This document shows positions 57,478 to 64,000 of a stretch of 64,000 nt of DNA, in pieces (the stretch's first letter is position 1; every line of letters begins with the position of its first letter). Source of the stretch: Nonomuraea soli (GTDB lineage: Bacteria; Actinomycetota; Actinomycetes; Streptosporangiales; Streptosporangiaceae); NCBI RefSeq assembly GCF_013761175.1, contig NZ_JACDUR010000007.1, positions 124,001-188,000 of the forward strand. Reading direction: 5' to 3'. The notes under the pieces were generated by a model. The model was not told the DNA's origin, did not search any database, and worked only from the letters and a program-made list of their open reading frames with translations. The position numbers were made by a program, and so were the translations under genes.

Positions 57478-57837
57478 TCAGGTGGCGATATCCGGGTACG
57501 GCAGGCCGAACCGTGCCAGCCTCCGCGCGTACTCCAGCTGGAACCCCAGCGGCGGATGGTCCCGCTCGAACACGGCGATGAACAACGTCAGCGTGAGAAA
57601 CGGATGCGCCCCCAGCTCGAACAGCGCCGGGTAGTCGTGCGAGGCCAGCGCCTCACGCTCGGCGTCGTCGAACTCCAGCCAGGTCGACGACTCCACCTCC
57701 GGGCAGTTGAGCAGCCGGTTGGCCTGCGTCTCCTCCCACCACCGCACGGTGGCGGCGGGGTCCTCGCGGTACCTCTCGACCAGCTCGGGATCGCGGTCCA
57801 CGGTGAACAGGAACTTGTTCAGAAGGTATTTGCTCAT
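57478..57837 (-). CDS. LigA-like small subunit of an extradiol dioxygenase
   Basis: A 119-residue helical protein of the protocatechuate 4,5-dioxygenase alpha-subunit (LigA) family: MSKYLLNKFLFTVDRDPELVERYREDP... GAHPFLTLTLF. Its ATG overlaps the LigB-like stop (ATGA, 57837-57834), so the two subunits are co-translated. It caps the active site of the beta subunit. Confidence 0.87.
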   Translation of the reverse strand: MSKYLLNKFLFTVDRDPELVERYREDPAATVRWWEETQANRLLNCPEVESSTWLEFDDAEREALASHDYPALFELGAHPFLTLTLFIAVFERDHPPLGFQLEYARRLARFGLPYPDIAT

Positions 57838-58685
57838 CTCGGATACCAGGTGAAGTAGGCCTCCATGGTGTGGAACAGGTCGTACGTGTCGACGTAGTCG
57901 GCCTTCACGCCTTCCCCCGCCACGCCCATCATCAGCATGAAGTCCATGAACCCGTGGGTGGCGTTGCCCGGCAGGTGCAGGCTGTCGAGGGTGACCTCGG
58001 CCAGGCAGCCCTCCAGGTCGCCCGAGGCGATCCACTCCACGGCCTTGCGGTCGAACTCGGGGTCGGGCCCGTGCGGGCCGAACTGGCGCGGCCCGCCCAG
58101 TTCGAGCGACAGGTGGCCGGTGCCGATGACGGCGACCCGCTCGCCGGACGGCCACGACTCGACCAGTTCCCTGATCAGCCGCCCGAGCTGGACGAACCGG
58201 CGGGGGCGCGGCAGCGGCGGGGCGAAGATGTTGGTGTAGACGGGAACGATCGGCAGGTCGTTCTGCGGGCGCAGGGTGATGATCGGGCACGTGATGGAGT
58301 GGTCGATGCGCAGCTCGTTGGAGAAGGCCAGGTCGAAGCCGGCGTCGAGGCCGCCGCGCAGCAGGTGGGCCGACAGGTCCTCCTGCCCGGCCATCACCAT
58401 GCGCGGCAGGCCGAACTCACGCTCCTCGTTGTACCAGTTGGCGTCGTAGCGGGGTGCCTTGCCGATGAGGAACTGAGGCATGTTGTCGAGCCACAACTGG
58501 TGGAAGTGGTCGGAGCCGACCATGACGAGCACGTCGGGCCGTGCCCTGGTCAGCGTCTCGCGGAAGGCCAGCACCTTGCGCACCCACTCGTCGGCGAACG
58601 GCGGGCGCTCCTCGCCGGTGGAGATGCTGGCGCGGTAGTAGAAGGGGTGGTGGGTGGACGCGATGACCGCGACCAGTTCAGCCAT
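57834..58685 (-). CDS. LigB-like catalytic subunit of a class III extradiol dioxygenase
   Basis: A 283-residue Fe(II) dioxygenase: STHHPFYYRAS near the N-terminus gives the two metal His, VMVGSDHFHQLW includes the acid-base His/Asp, and the third-ligand Glu lies in EEREFG. The C-terminal IGTGHLSLELGG carries the catalytic His. It cleaves a catechol-type ring at the 4,5 position, substrate probably a protocatechuate/gallate-like acid (family inference). It overlaps the citryl-CoA-lyase-like gene by 8 bases. Confidence 0.88.
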   Translation of the reverse strand: MAELVAVIASTHHPFYYRASISTGEERPPFADEWVRKVLAFRETLTRARPDVLVMVGSDHFHQLWLDNMPQFLIGKAPRYDANWYNEEREFGLPRMVMAGQEDLSAHLLRGGLDAGFDLAFSNELRIDHSITCPIITLRPQNDLPIVPVYTNIFAPPLPRPRRFVQLGRLIRELVESWPSGERVAVIGTGHLSLELGGPRQFGPHGPDPEFDRKAVEWIASGDLEGCLAEVTLDSLHLPGNATHGFMDFMLMMGVAGEGVKADYVDTYDLFHTMEAYFTWYPR

Positions 58686-59478
58686 ACGAGCCTCCGGGGC
58701 CTCCAGGGGGGACGGGGCGGTGGTTCAGGTCCACGGACAGGAAGATCTCGTTGGCCACGGGGCGGTGCAGCTCCTCGGCGAGCTGGCCGATCAGCCCCGC
58801 CGTACGGGCCAGCAGGGCGAAGCCGCGCAGGAGTTCGAGCGGCAGCCCCAGGTCGGCCAGGGCGGCGCCGCAGGCGCCCGCGCCGTTGAGCGGCAGCGTC
58901 TTGCCGAGCAGCCGGGGGTGCACCCGCCCGATGGCGGCGAACAGCGACAGGTGCGGACCGAACAGGCCCTCCTCGGCGGCGATCCGCATCAGGCGCGGGG
59001 TGCGCGGGTCGCCGTCCTTGTGCAGGTGGTGGCCGAGTCCGGGGATCCTGGCGCCGCCCTGGGCGCGCAGGACGTCGCGCGCCAGCGTGTCCCAGGCGGT
59101 GTCGTCGGCGGGCAGCGGATCGGGCAGGTGCCGGTGCAGGAAGCGGGCGCTGTCCTCGGTGACGCCGAGGAAGCGTGAGCCGCCGCCGAGCAGCCCGGCG
59201 GCGAGCGCGCCCTGCACGGAGTCGGGGGCGGACAGGTAGGTCAGGCGGGTGACGATCGCGGTCGGGGTGAAGCCGTGGTCGGCGAGGGCGGCCAGGACCG
59301 CCTCGAAGACGCGGGTCTCGCCGGTGGTGGGCCTGCGCTGGGCGGCCAGCCAGAAGGCCAGCTCGCCGAATCCGACCTTGCCCATGATGTCGCCGGCCAG
59401 GTCGGCGCCGAGCAGGGTGATCGTTTCCGGGGTGGAGGCGCCCAGGGCGGTGGGATAGCCGTCGGCGTGATCAGGCAT
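58678..59478 (-). CDS. citrate-synthase-family protein, citryl-CoA-lyase-like
   Basis: A 266-residue short citrate-synthase-fold protein: RIPGLGHHLHKDGDPRTPRLMRIA keeps a catalytic-His-type region and NGAGACGAALADLGLPLE the CoA-side residues, but it is about 150 residues shorter than citrate synthase, so it resembles the lyase/CitE-like or citryl-CoA-lyase branch. Co-translated with the CoA-transferase (8-base overlap). It may split a CoA ester of a citrate-like ring-fission product. Confidence 0.75.
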   Translation of the reverse strand: MPDHADGYPTALGASTPETITLLGADLAGDIMGKVGFGELAFWLAAQRRPTTGETRVFEAVLAALADHGFTPTAIVTRLTYLSAPDSVQGALAAGLLGGGSRFLGVTEDSARFLHRHLPDPLPADDTAWDTLARDVLRAQGGARIPGLGHHLHKDGDPRTPRLMRIAAEEGLFGPHLSLFAAIGRVHPRLLGKTLPLNGAGACGAALADLGLPLELLRGFALLARTAGLIGQLAEELHRPVANEIFLSVDLNHRPVPPGGPGGSYG

Positions 59479-60646
59479 GGCCGTCCTCGCGGATCTCGGG
59501 GAGCTCGCGGATCTCGGGGAGCTCGGGGGAGGCGAGCCATGCGCGCAGGTGGTCCCCGTGCTCGTCGAGCGCGGGCGGCGGGAGCGTGTAGGCGACGGGC
59601 GTCTCGGAGAAGCGGATCGGGTTGCGCGTCGTGGGCACGCCGCCCACCTCGACGATGGGATCGAGCCCGAACCTCTCCGCCATGGCGAACCCGCCGTCGA
59701 TGGTCTGGATCGGCCCGCACGGCACCCCGGCCTTGACCAGCAGGTCGAACCACTCGACGGCGCCGCGCCCGGCCAGCCGCTCCTCCAGCAGCGGCCGCAG
59801 GACGGCGCGGTTGGCGGTGCGGGCCACGTTCGTGGCGAACCGCTCGTCGTCGGCGACCCCGGGGATGCCGAGCACCTCGCACAGCTTGCGGAACTGCCCG
59901 TCGTTGGCGGCCGCGACGATGATCTCGTCGTCGGCCGTCGGCAGCGGCTCGTACGGGAAGACGCTGGGATGGGCGTTGCCCATCCGGTACGGCACGACGC
60001 CGCCGGAAACGTAGGCGGAGCTGTGGTTGACCAGCCCGGTGAGCGCCGAGGACAGCAGGTTGATCTCGACGAGCTGCCCGGTTCCCGTCGCCTCGCGGTG
60101 CCGGAGCGCCGCGAGGATGCCGATGACCGCGTGGTTGCCCGCCATCACGTCGAAGACCGAGATTCCTGACCGGTACGGCGGGCCCTCGGCGTCGCCTGTG
60201 AGGCTCATCAGCCCCGACATCGCCTGCACCATGAGGTCGTATCCCGGCACGTGCCGCCCGGCTCCCGAGCCGAATCCGCTGATGGAGGTGTACACGATGG
60301 CCGGGTTGGCCGCCCGCACGCTGTCGTAGTCGAGTCCGAAGCGGGCCAGCCCGCCGGGCTTGAAGTTCTCCACCAGCACGTCGGCGCGCCCGGCCAGTTC
60401 CCTGGCGGCCCGGAGGTCGGCCTCCTCACGCAGGTCGAGCGCGATGGAGCGCTTGCCGCGGTTGACGCCCAGGTAGTAGGTCGAGGTCTGGCCGCGCACC
60501 GGAGGCATCCATCCGCGGGTGTCGTCGCCGCGCGGGCCCTCGACCTTGACGACGTCGGCGCCCAGGTCGGCCAGGAGCATCGTGGCGTACGGCCCGGCCA
60601 GGATCCGGGAGAAGTCGGCTACCAGCACACCGGACAGCGGTCCCAT
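59471..60646 (-). CDS. class III (CaiB/BaiF) CoA-transferase
   Basis: A 391-residue enzyme that moves CoA between carboxylic acids: GVLVADFSRILAGPYATMLLADLGADVVKVEGPRGDDTRGWMPPV at the start, the catalytic Asp in GYDLMVQAMSGLMSLTG, and the second part EIINLLSSALTGLVN... ending in a 6-residue tandem LPEIRE. ATG 60646 follows GGAGGGAC. It is the first gene of the minus-strand unit with the lyase and LigBA, and diverges from an amidohydrolase. Confidence 0.9.
   Translation of the reverse strand: MGPLSGVLVADFSRILAGPYATMLLADLGADVVKVEGPRGDDTRGWMPPVRGQTSTYYLGVNRGKRSIALDLREEADLRAARELAGRADVLVENFKPGGLARFGLDYDSVRAANPAIVYTSISGFGSGAGRHVPGYDLMVQAMSGLMSLTGDAEGPPYRSGISVFDVMAGNHAVIGILAALRHREATGTGQLVEINLLSSALTGLVNHSSAYVSGGVVPYRMGNAHPSVFPYEPLPTADDEIIVAAANDGQFRKLCEVLGIPGVADDERFATNVARTANRAVLRPLLEERLAGRGAVEWFDLLVKAGVPCGPIQTIDGGFAMAERFGLDPIVEVGGVPTTRNPIRFSETPVAYTLPPPALDEHGDHLRAWLASPELPEIRELPEIREDGHA
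59486..59521 (-). repeat. 18-bp tandem duplication at the 3' end of the CoA-transferase gene
   Basis: CTCGCGGATCTCGGGGAG is repeated head to tail (59486-59503 and 59504-59521), encoding two copies of a six-residue unit at the C-terminus. A partial third unit follows. The frame is kept. Confidence 0.7.
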
Positions 60647-60667
60647 GTCCCTCCAGCGATCGTAGAA

Positions 60668-60681
60668 CGGACATATGTCCG
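60668..60681. promoter_or_regulatory. 14-bp perfect palindrome, probable IclR operator
   Basis: CGGACATATGTCCG lies in the 111-base divergent region between the CoA-transferase and amidohydrolase genes, 22 bases before the CoA-transferase start. The half-site GCGGACA recurs near 60732, and a TTGACA box is at 60695-60700. The IclR gene at 62214 is the natural candidate. Confidence 0.5.
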
Positions 60682-60757
60682 CCATGGTAACTCGTTGACA
60701 CGAGCGCGTCTCCACCTCAGATTGACCGTATAGCGGACAAGTGACCGGAGGTAGCCG

Positions 60758-62203
60758 ATGAACGACAGGACCCCCTTCCAGCCCGGCCGCCCGGTGGTCC
60801 TGCGCGGCGGCACGGTGCTGCCGATGGACGACGGCCGCCAGGTGCTCCGCGGCGCCGACGTCCTGGTCGCCGACGACCGCATCGCTGCCGTCGGCCCCGG
60901 CCTGGAGGCGCCCGCCGACGCGCTGGAGATCGACGCCACCGGCGGCATCGTCATGCCCGGCATGATCGACACGCATCGCCACATGTGGCAGACCGTCATG
61001 CGCGGCTACGGCGCCGACTGGACCCTCACGCAGTACTTCGTCTGGAACTACCTGGAGCACGGCAAGCTGTTCCGCCCCGACGACATCCACGCCGGCAACG
61101 TCCTGGCCGCCCTGGAGGCCCTGGAAGCGGGCGTCACCACCGTCGTCGACTGGTCGCACAACCTGCAGAGCGCCGAACACGCCGACGCCGCGGCCGACGC
61201 CCTCCAGTCGGTGCCCGGCCGGTTCGTCCTCGCCTACGGCAACATCCAGCAGGCCCCCGCGGAGTGGGCGACCTCGGCCGCGTTCCGCGACTTCGTCTCC
61301 CGCCGCATCACCGGCGACGACCTACTCGGCTTCCAGCTCGCCTTCGACGTGCTCGGCGACCCCGCCTTCCCGGAGAAGCCCGCCTTCGACGTGGCCCGCG
61401 AACTGGGCGTCCCGGTCACCACCCACGCCGGGGTCTGGGGCGCCACCAGCGACGCGGGCATCCAGCTGATGTACGACCACGGCTTCATGACGCCGCGGAC
61501 CGTGTACGTGCACGCCGCCTCGCTGTCGACCGACTCCTACCACCGCATCGCCGCGACCGGCGGATCCGTCTCGGTGTCCACCGAGAGCGAGCAGAGCGCC
61601 GGCCAGGGATACCCGCCCACCTGGCGCATCCGCTCCCACGGCATCCCCGTCTCGCTGTCGATGGACACCAGCGTCTGGTGGAGCGGCGACCTGTTCTCCG
61701 CCATGCGCGCCACCCTCAGCGCCGACCGCTCACGCGAGCACCTGGAGGCCCACGCCAACGGCGGCACCGTCACCCACGCGGGGCTGCGCGCCGACCAGGT
61801 CGTGGAATGGGCGACCAGGGGCGGGGCGCAGGCCATCGGCCGCTCCGACCTCGGACGGCTGGAGCCGGGCTACAAGGCCGACCTCGTGCTCATCAAGAAC
61901 GACCACTCGCCGGTGAGCTTCCCGCTGCACCACCCGTACGGCCACGTCGTCTTCCAGGCGCAGCGCGGCGACGTACACACCGTGATCGTCAACGGCCGCG
62001 TGGTCAAGTACGAGCACCGCCTGGTCGGGGCCGACCTGGACGCCGCCAGGCGCGCGGCCGAGCGGTCGGTGGAGCACCTGCGCTCGGCCATGGGGCAGGA
62101 GGCGTGGGAGCGCGGGATGAACCCCGACGTGCCCGAGTCCAAGATCCTCGACAACCCGTACACCTACACCGACTACAGCAGTGCCGACACCCACAGCCTC
62201 TAG
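60758..62203 (+). CDS. amidohydrolase/deaminase-family enzyme (guanine deaminase/atrazine-hydrolase-like)
   Basis: A 481-residue metal-dependent hydrolase: PGMIDTHRHMWQT (HxH metal ligands), VTTHAGVWG and VYVHAASLS (further His), SLSMDTSVWW (Asp). The C-terminal GRLEPGYKADLVLIKND closes the beta-domain. Related to chlorohydrolases and aminohydrolases acting on ring-substituted amines. It diverges from the CoA-transferase genes and has CCGGAGG upstream. Substrate unknown; it probably feeds the ring-cleavage genes. Confidence 0.9.
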   Translation: MNDRTPFQPGRPVVLRGGTVLPMDDGRQVLRGADVLVADDRIAAVGPGLEAPADALEIDATGGIVMPGMIDTHRHMWQTVMRGYGADWTLTQYFVWNYLEHGKLFRPDDIHAGNVLAALEALEAGVTTVVDWSHNLQSAEHADAAADALQSVPGRFVLAYGNIQQAPAEWATSAAFRDFVSRRITGDDLLGFQLAFDVLGDPAFPEKPAFDVARELGVPVTTHAGVWGATSDAGIQLMYDHGFMTPRTVYVHAASLSTDSYHRIAATGGSVSVSTESEQSAGQGYPPTWRIRSHGIPVSLSMDTSVWWSGDLFSAMRATLSADRSREHLEAHANGGTVTHAGLRADQVVEWATRGGAQAIGRSDLGRLEPGYKADLVLIKNDHSPVSFPLHHPYGHVVFQAQRGDVHTVIVNGRVVKYEHRLVGADLDAARRAAERSVEHLRSAMGQEAWERGMNPDVPESKILDNPYTYTDYSSADTHSL

Positions 62204-62213
62204 AGTCTGAGCC

Positions 62214-63014
62214 ATGGCACGCGGCGACACTGGACCCGACTTCATCGAGGCACTGGCCCGAGGTCTCGAGGTCATCCGGGCGTTCCAGCCGGGACGCCCG
62301 GTGATGACCCTCACCGAGGTCGCCACCGCCACGGGACTGGCCAGGCCGACCGCCCGGCGCATCCTGCTGACGCTGACCGAGATGGGCTACGCCAGGACCG
62401 AGCGGGGCGGCTTCGCCCTCACACCCCGGGTGCTCGAACTCGGCGTGTCCTACGTGCGCTCGATGGGACTGTGGGAGGTGGCCAGGCCGCACCTCGAACG
62501 GCTGGTGGCCACCACCGGCGAATCCTGCTCGATCGCCCAGCTCGACGGCTCCGACATCGTCTACGTCGCGCGCGTCGCCGTACCCAGGATCGTGACGCTG
62601 TCGGTGCAGATCGGGACCCGCTTCCCGGCGCTGCAGACCTCGCTGGGCAAGGTGCTGCTGGCCGCGCTGCCGCCCGCCGAGGTCGACCGGGTACTGGCCG
62701 AGCCGAGCCGCTCGGGCATCGAGCCACGGTGGCGGCCCTCGGCGGGCGAACGCGAGGCGGCGCTGCGTGCCGTACGGGCCAGGGGGTGGGCGGTGACGGA
62801 CGAGGAGCTCGCGCTCGGCATCCGGTCGGTCGCCGCCCCCCTGCGCGACGGCCTCGGCCACGTGATCGCGGCCGTCAACGTCAACGCCCACGCGGCCGAG
62901 ACGACGGTCGAGAAGCTGACCGAGGAGCACCTGCCCGTCCTGCTGTCGACGGCCGCCGCGATCAGCGCCGACTGGGCCCTGTACGAAGCGGTGCCGCACG
63001 TCACCGCCTCCTAG
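62214..63014 (+). CDS. IclR-family transcriptional regulator of the ring-cleavage cluster
   Basis: A 266-residue regulator: N-terminal HTH with LEVIRAFQPGRPVMTLTEVATATGLARPTARRILLTLTEMGYARTE and effector domain with ESCSIAQLDGSDIVYVARV and ARGWAVTDEELALGIRSVAAPLRDG. The shape is like PcaR/PobR aromatic-acid regulators. It follows the amidohydrolase by 10 bases and converges on the TctA gene with a 4-base overlap. Confidence 0.92.
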   Translation: MARGDTGPDFIEALARGLEVIRAFQPGRPVMTLTEVATATGLARPTARRILLTLTEMGYARTERGGFALTPRVLELGVSYVRSMGLWEVARPHLERLVATTGESCSIAQLDGSDIVYVARVAVPRIVTLSVQIGTRFPALQTSLGKVLLAALPPAEVDRVLAEPSRSGIEPRWRPSAGEREAALRAVRARGWAVTDEELALGIRSVAAPLRDGLGHVIAAVNVNAHAAETTVEKLTEEHLPVLLSTAAAISADWALYEAVPHVTAS

Positions 63015-64000
63015 TCGTCCTCGGTGAACACCACCTCGCGGCGCTTGCGGATCGCCGGCAGGACGGCGAGCACGAGGGCGCCGGCGGCCAGCGCCAGCAG
63101 GACCGCCGACAGGGGCCTGGTCAGGAAGACCGTCGCGTCGCCGCGCGAGATGATCATCGCGCGGCGCAGGTTCTCCTCGATGAGCGGCCCGAGGACGAAC
63201 CCGAGCAGCAGCGGCGCCGGCTCGCACCCGCACTTGATCAGGACGTATCCCAGCAGACCGAAGAAGACGATCGCGTAGACGTCGAAGGCGTTGAACCCGA
63301 GCGAGTAGGTCCCGATCGCGGCGAACAGGATGATCATCGGGAACAGCACCTGGTACGGGATGCGCAGCATGCGCACCCAGATGCCGATCAGCGGCAGGTT
63401 GAGCAGCACCAGCAGCACGTTGCCGATCCACATCGACGCGATCAGGCCCCAGAACAACGCGGGCTCGTCGGCGATCACGTTCGGTCCCGGGGTGATGCCG
63501 TGCACGATGAACGCGCCGACCATCAGCGCCATCACCGGGTGGGCGGGCAGCCCCAGGGTGAGCAGCGGGATGAACGAGGTCTGGGCGGCGGCGTTGTTGG
63601 CCGACTCCGGTCCTGCCACGCCCTCGATCGCGCCGTGCCCGAACTCCTGCTGCCGCTTGCTGACCCGCTTCTCGACGGCGTAGGAGGTGAACGAGGCGAG
63701 CACGTGGCCGCCGCCGGGCAGCACGCCGAGCGCGGAGCCGAGCACGGTGCCCCGGGCGATCGGCGCGACGATCCTGCGCCGGTCCTCGCGGGTGGGCCAG
63801 AGGTTGCGCACCGTGCTCACCAGGGCCGTACGGCCGGCCTCGTTCTCCAGGTTGCGCAGGATCTCGGCCACGCCGAACATGCCCACCGCGACGGAGACGA
63901 AGTCGATGCCGCCGTACAGCTCGCGCTGGTCGAAGGTGAAGCGGGGCTCGCCGGTGTAGAGGTCCTGGCCGACGGTGCCGAGCAGCACGCCGAGCGCGAT
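63011..64000 (-). CDS. TctA-family tricarboxylate transporter large permease (N-terminus outside the window)
   Basis: The C-terminal 330 or so residues of a TctA permease, which normally has about 500; the frame runs off the window's right end through IALGVLLGTVGQDLYTG. Diagnostic segments: GTVLGSALGVLPGGGHVLASFTSYAVEKRVS, GVAGPESANNAAAQTSFIPLLTLGLP and GPLIEENLRRAMIIS. Part of a tripartite TctABC uptake system; TctB and TctC may lie outside. Probably imports the aromatic or tricarboxylate substrate of the adjacent cluster. Confidence 0.93.
   Translation of the reverse strand: MALGVLLGTVGQDLYTGEPRFTFDQRELYGGIDFVSVAVGMFGVAEILRNLENEAGRTALVSTVRNLWPTREDRRRIVAPIARGTVLGSALGVLPGGGHVLASFTSYAVEKRVSKRQQEFGHGAIEGVAGPESANNAAAQTSFIPLLTLGLPAHPVMALMVGAFIVHGITPGPNVIADEPALFWGLIASMWIGNVLLVLLNLPLIGIWVRMLRIPYQVLFPMIILFAAIGTYSLGFNAFDVYAIVFFGLLGYVLIKCGCEPAPLLLGFVLGPLIEENLRRAMIISRGDATVFLTRPLSAVLLALAAGALVLAVLPAIRKRREVVFTEDD

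Overview
The window is 64 kb of very GC-rich, densely packed DNA with frequent ATGA/GTGA/TGATG start-stop overlaps, GTG and TTG starts, F420-dependent LLM oxidoreductases, a DinB/TIGR03086 (mycothiol-type) protein, HxlR/PucR/IclR regulators and many secreted proteins. This points to a filamentous actinomycete, plausibly Streptosporangiales (Nonomuraea-like). That placement is an inference from gene style, not from a marker gene. I saw no tRNA, rRNA, CRISPR array, insertion sequence or prophage. No gap without a gene exceeds 300 bases, except the decayed ltrA region at 42.7-43.1 kb.

Layout. 0-3.8 kb: homogentisate catabolism (iclR-hmgA-unknown-fahA, minus strand) with two tandem operator-like repeats before hmgA. 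3.8-9.7 kb: a secreted Ig-like protein, a sarcosine-oxidase-like flavoenzyme, a VOC/O-methyltransferase fusion, a PhzS-like monooxygenase and an MFS exporter. 9.8-16.4 kb: an operon of a FadD32-like fatty acyl-AMP ligase, an MmpL-type transporter, a DHA2 exporter and a glycosyltransferase. 16.4-20 kb: an unknown secreted protein, a flavin split-barrel protein with a divergent HxlR regulator, and a glycolate-oxidase-like flavoenzyme. 20-29.3 kb: an antigen-85-like secreted esterase divergent from a Pks13-like polyketide synthase (ACP-KS-AT-KR-ACP-TE), followed by a crotonyl-CoA carboxylase/reductase and a PucR regulator. 29.3-37.8 kb: small regulatory and metabolic genes, a fused SecDF preceded by a small exported protein ending in an RAPP motif, and a GH13 enzyme. 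37.8-42.6 kb: compact cytochrome bd, a two-component system and a desaturase. 43-49 kb: amidohydrolase, trpD with a Trp-Trp leader peptide and attenuator, FhuF-like protein, solute-binding lipoprotein, formylglycine-generating enzyme and an RsbW-like ATPase. 49-57.5 kb: a pseudokinase, a tautomerase with its HxlR regulator, two LLM oxidoreductases, paired YdcZ transporters and a MarR-DrrAB-type ABC exporter. 57.5-64 kb: an aromatic ring-cleavage cluster (LigA/LigB, citryl-CoA-lyase-like protein, class III CoA-transferase, amidohydrolase, IclR, TctA).

Two systems stand out. (1) The FadD32-like ligase, Pks13-like synthase with a built-in ketoreductase, CCR, MmpL-type transporter and Ag85-like esterase together look like a mycolic-acid-style pathway, assembling, exporting and transferring an alpha-branched beta-hydroxy lipid. 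CCR would replace the acyl-CoA carboxylase. The pieces lie in two blocks about 4 kb apart, so joint function is inferred. (2) The RAPP-ending exported peptide before secDF, with an RNA hairpin whose 5' arm would lie under a ribosome stalled at RAPP, looks like a force-sensing arrest-peptide switch for Sec export.
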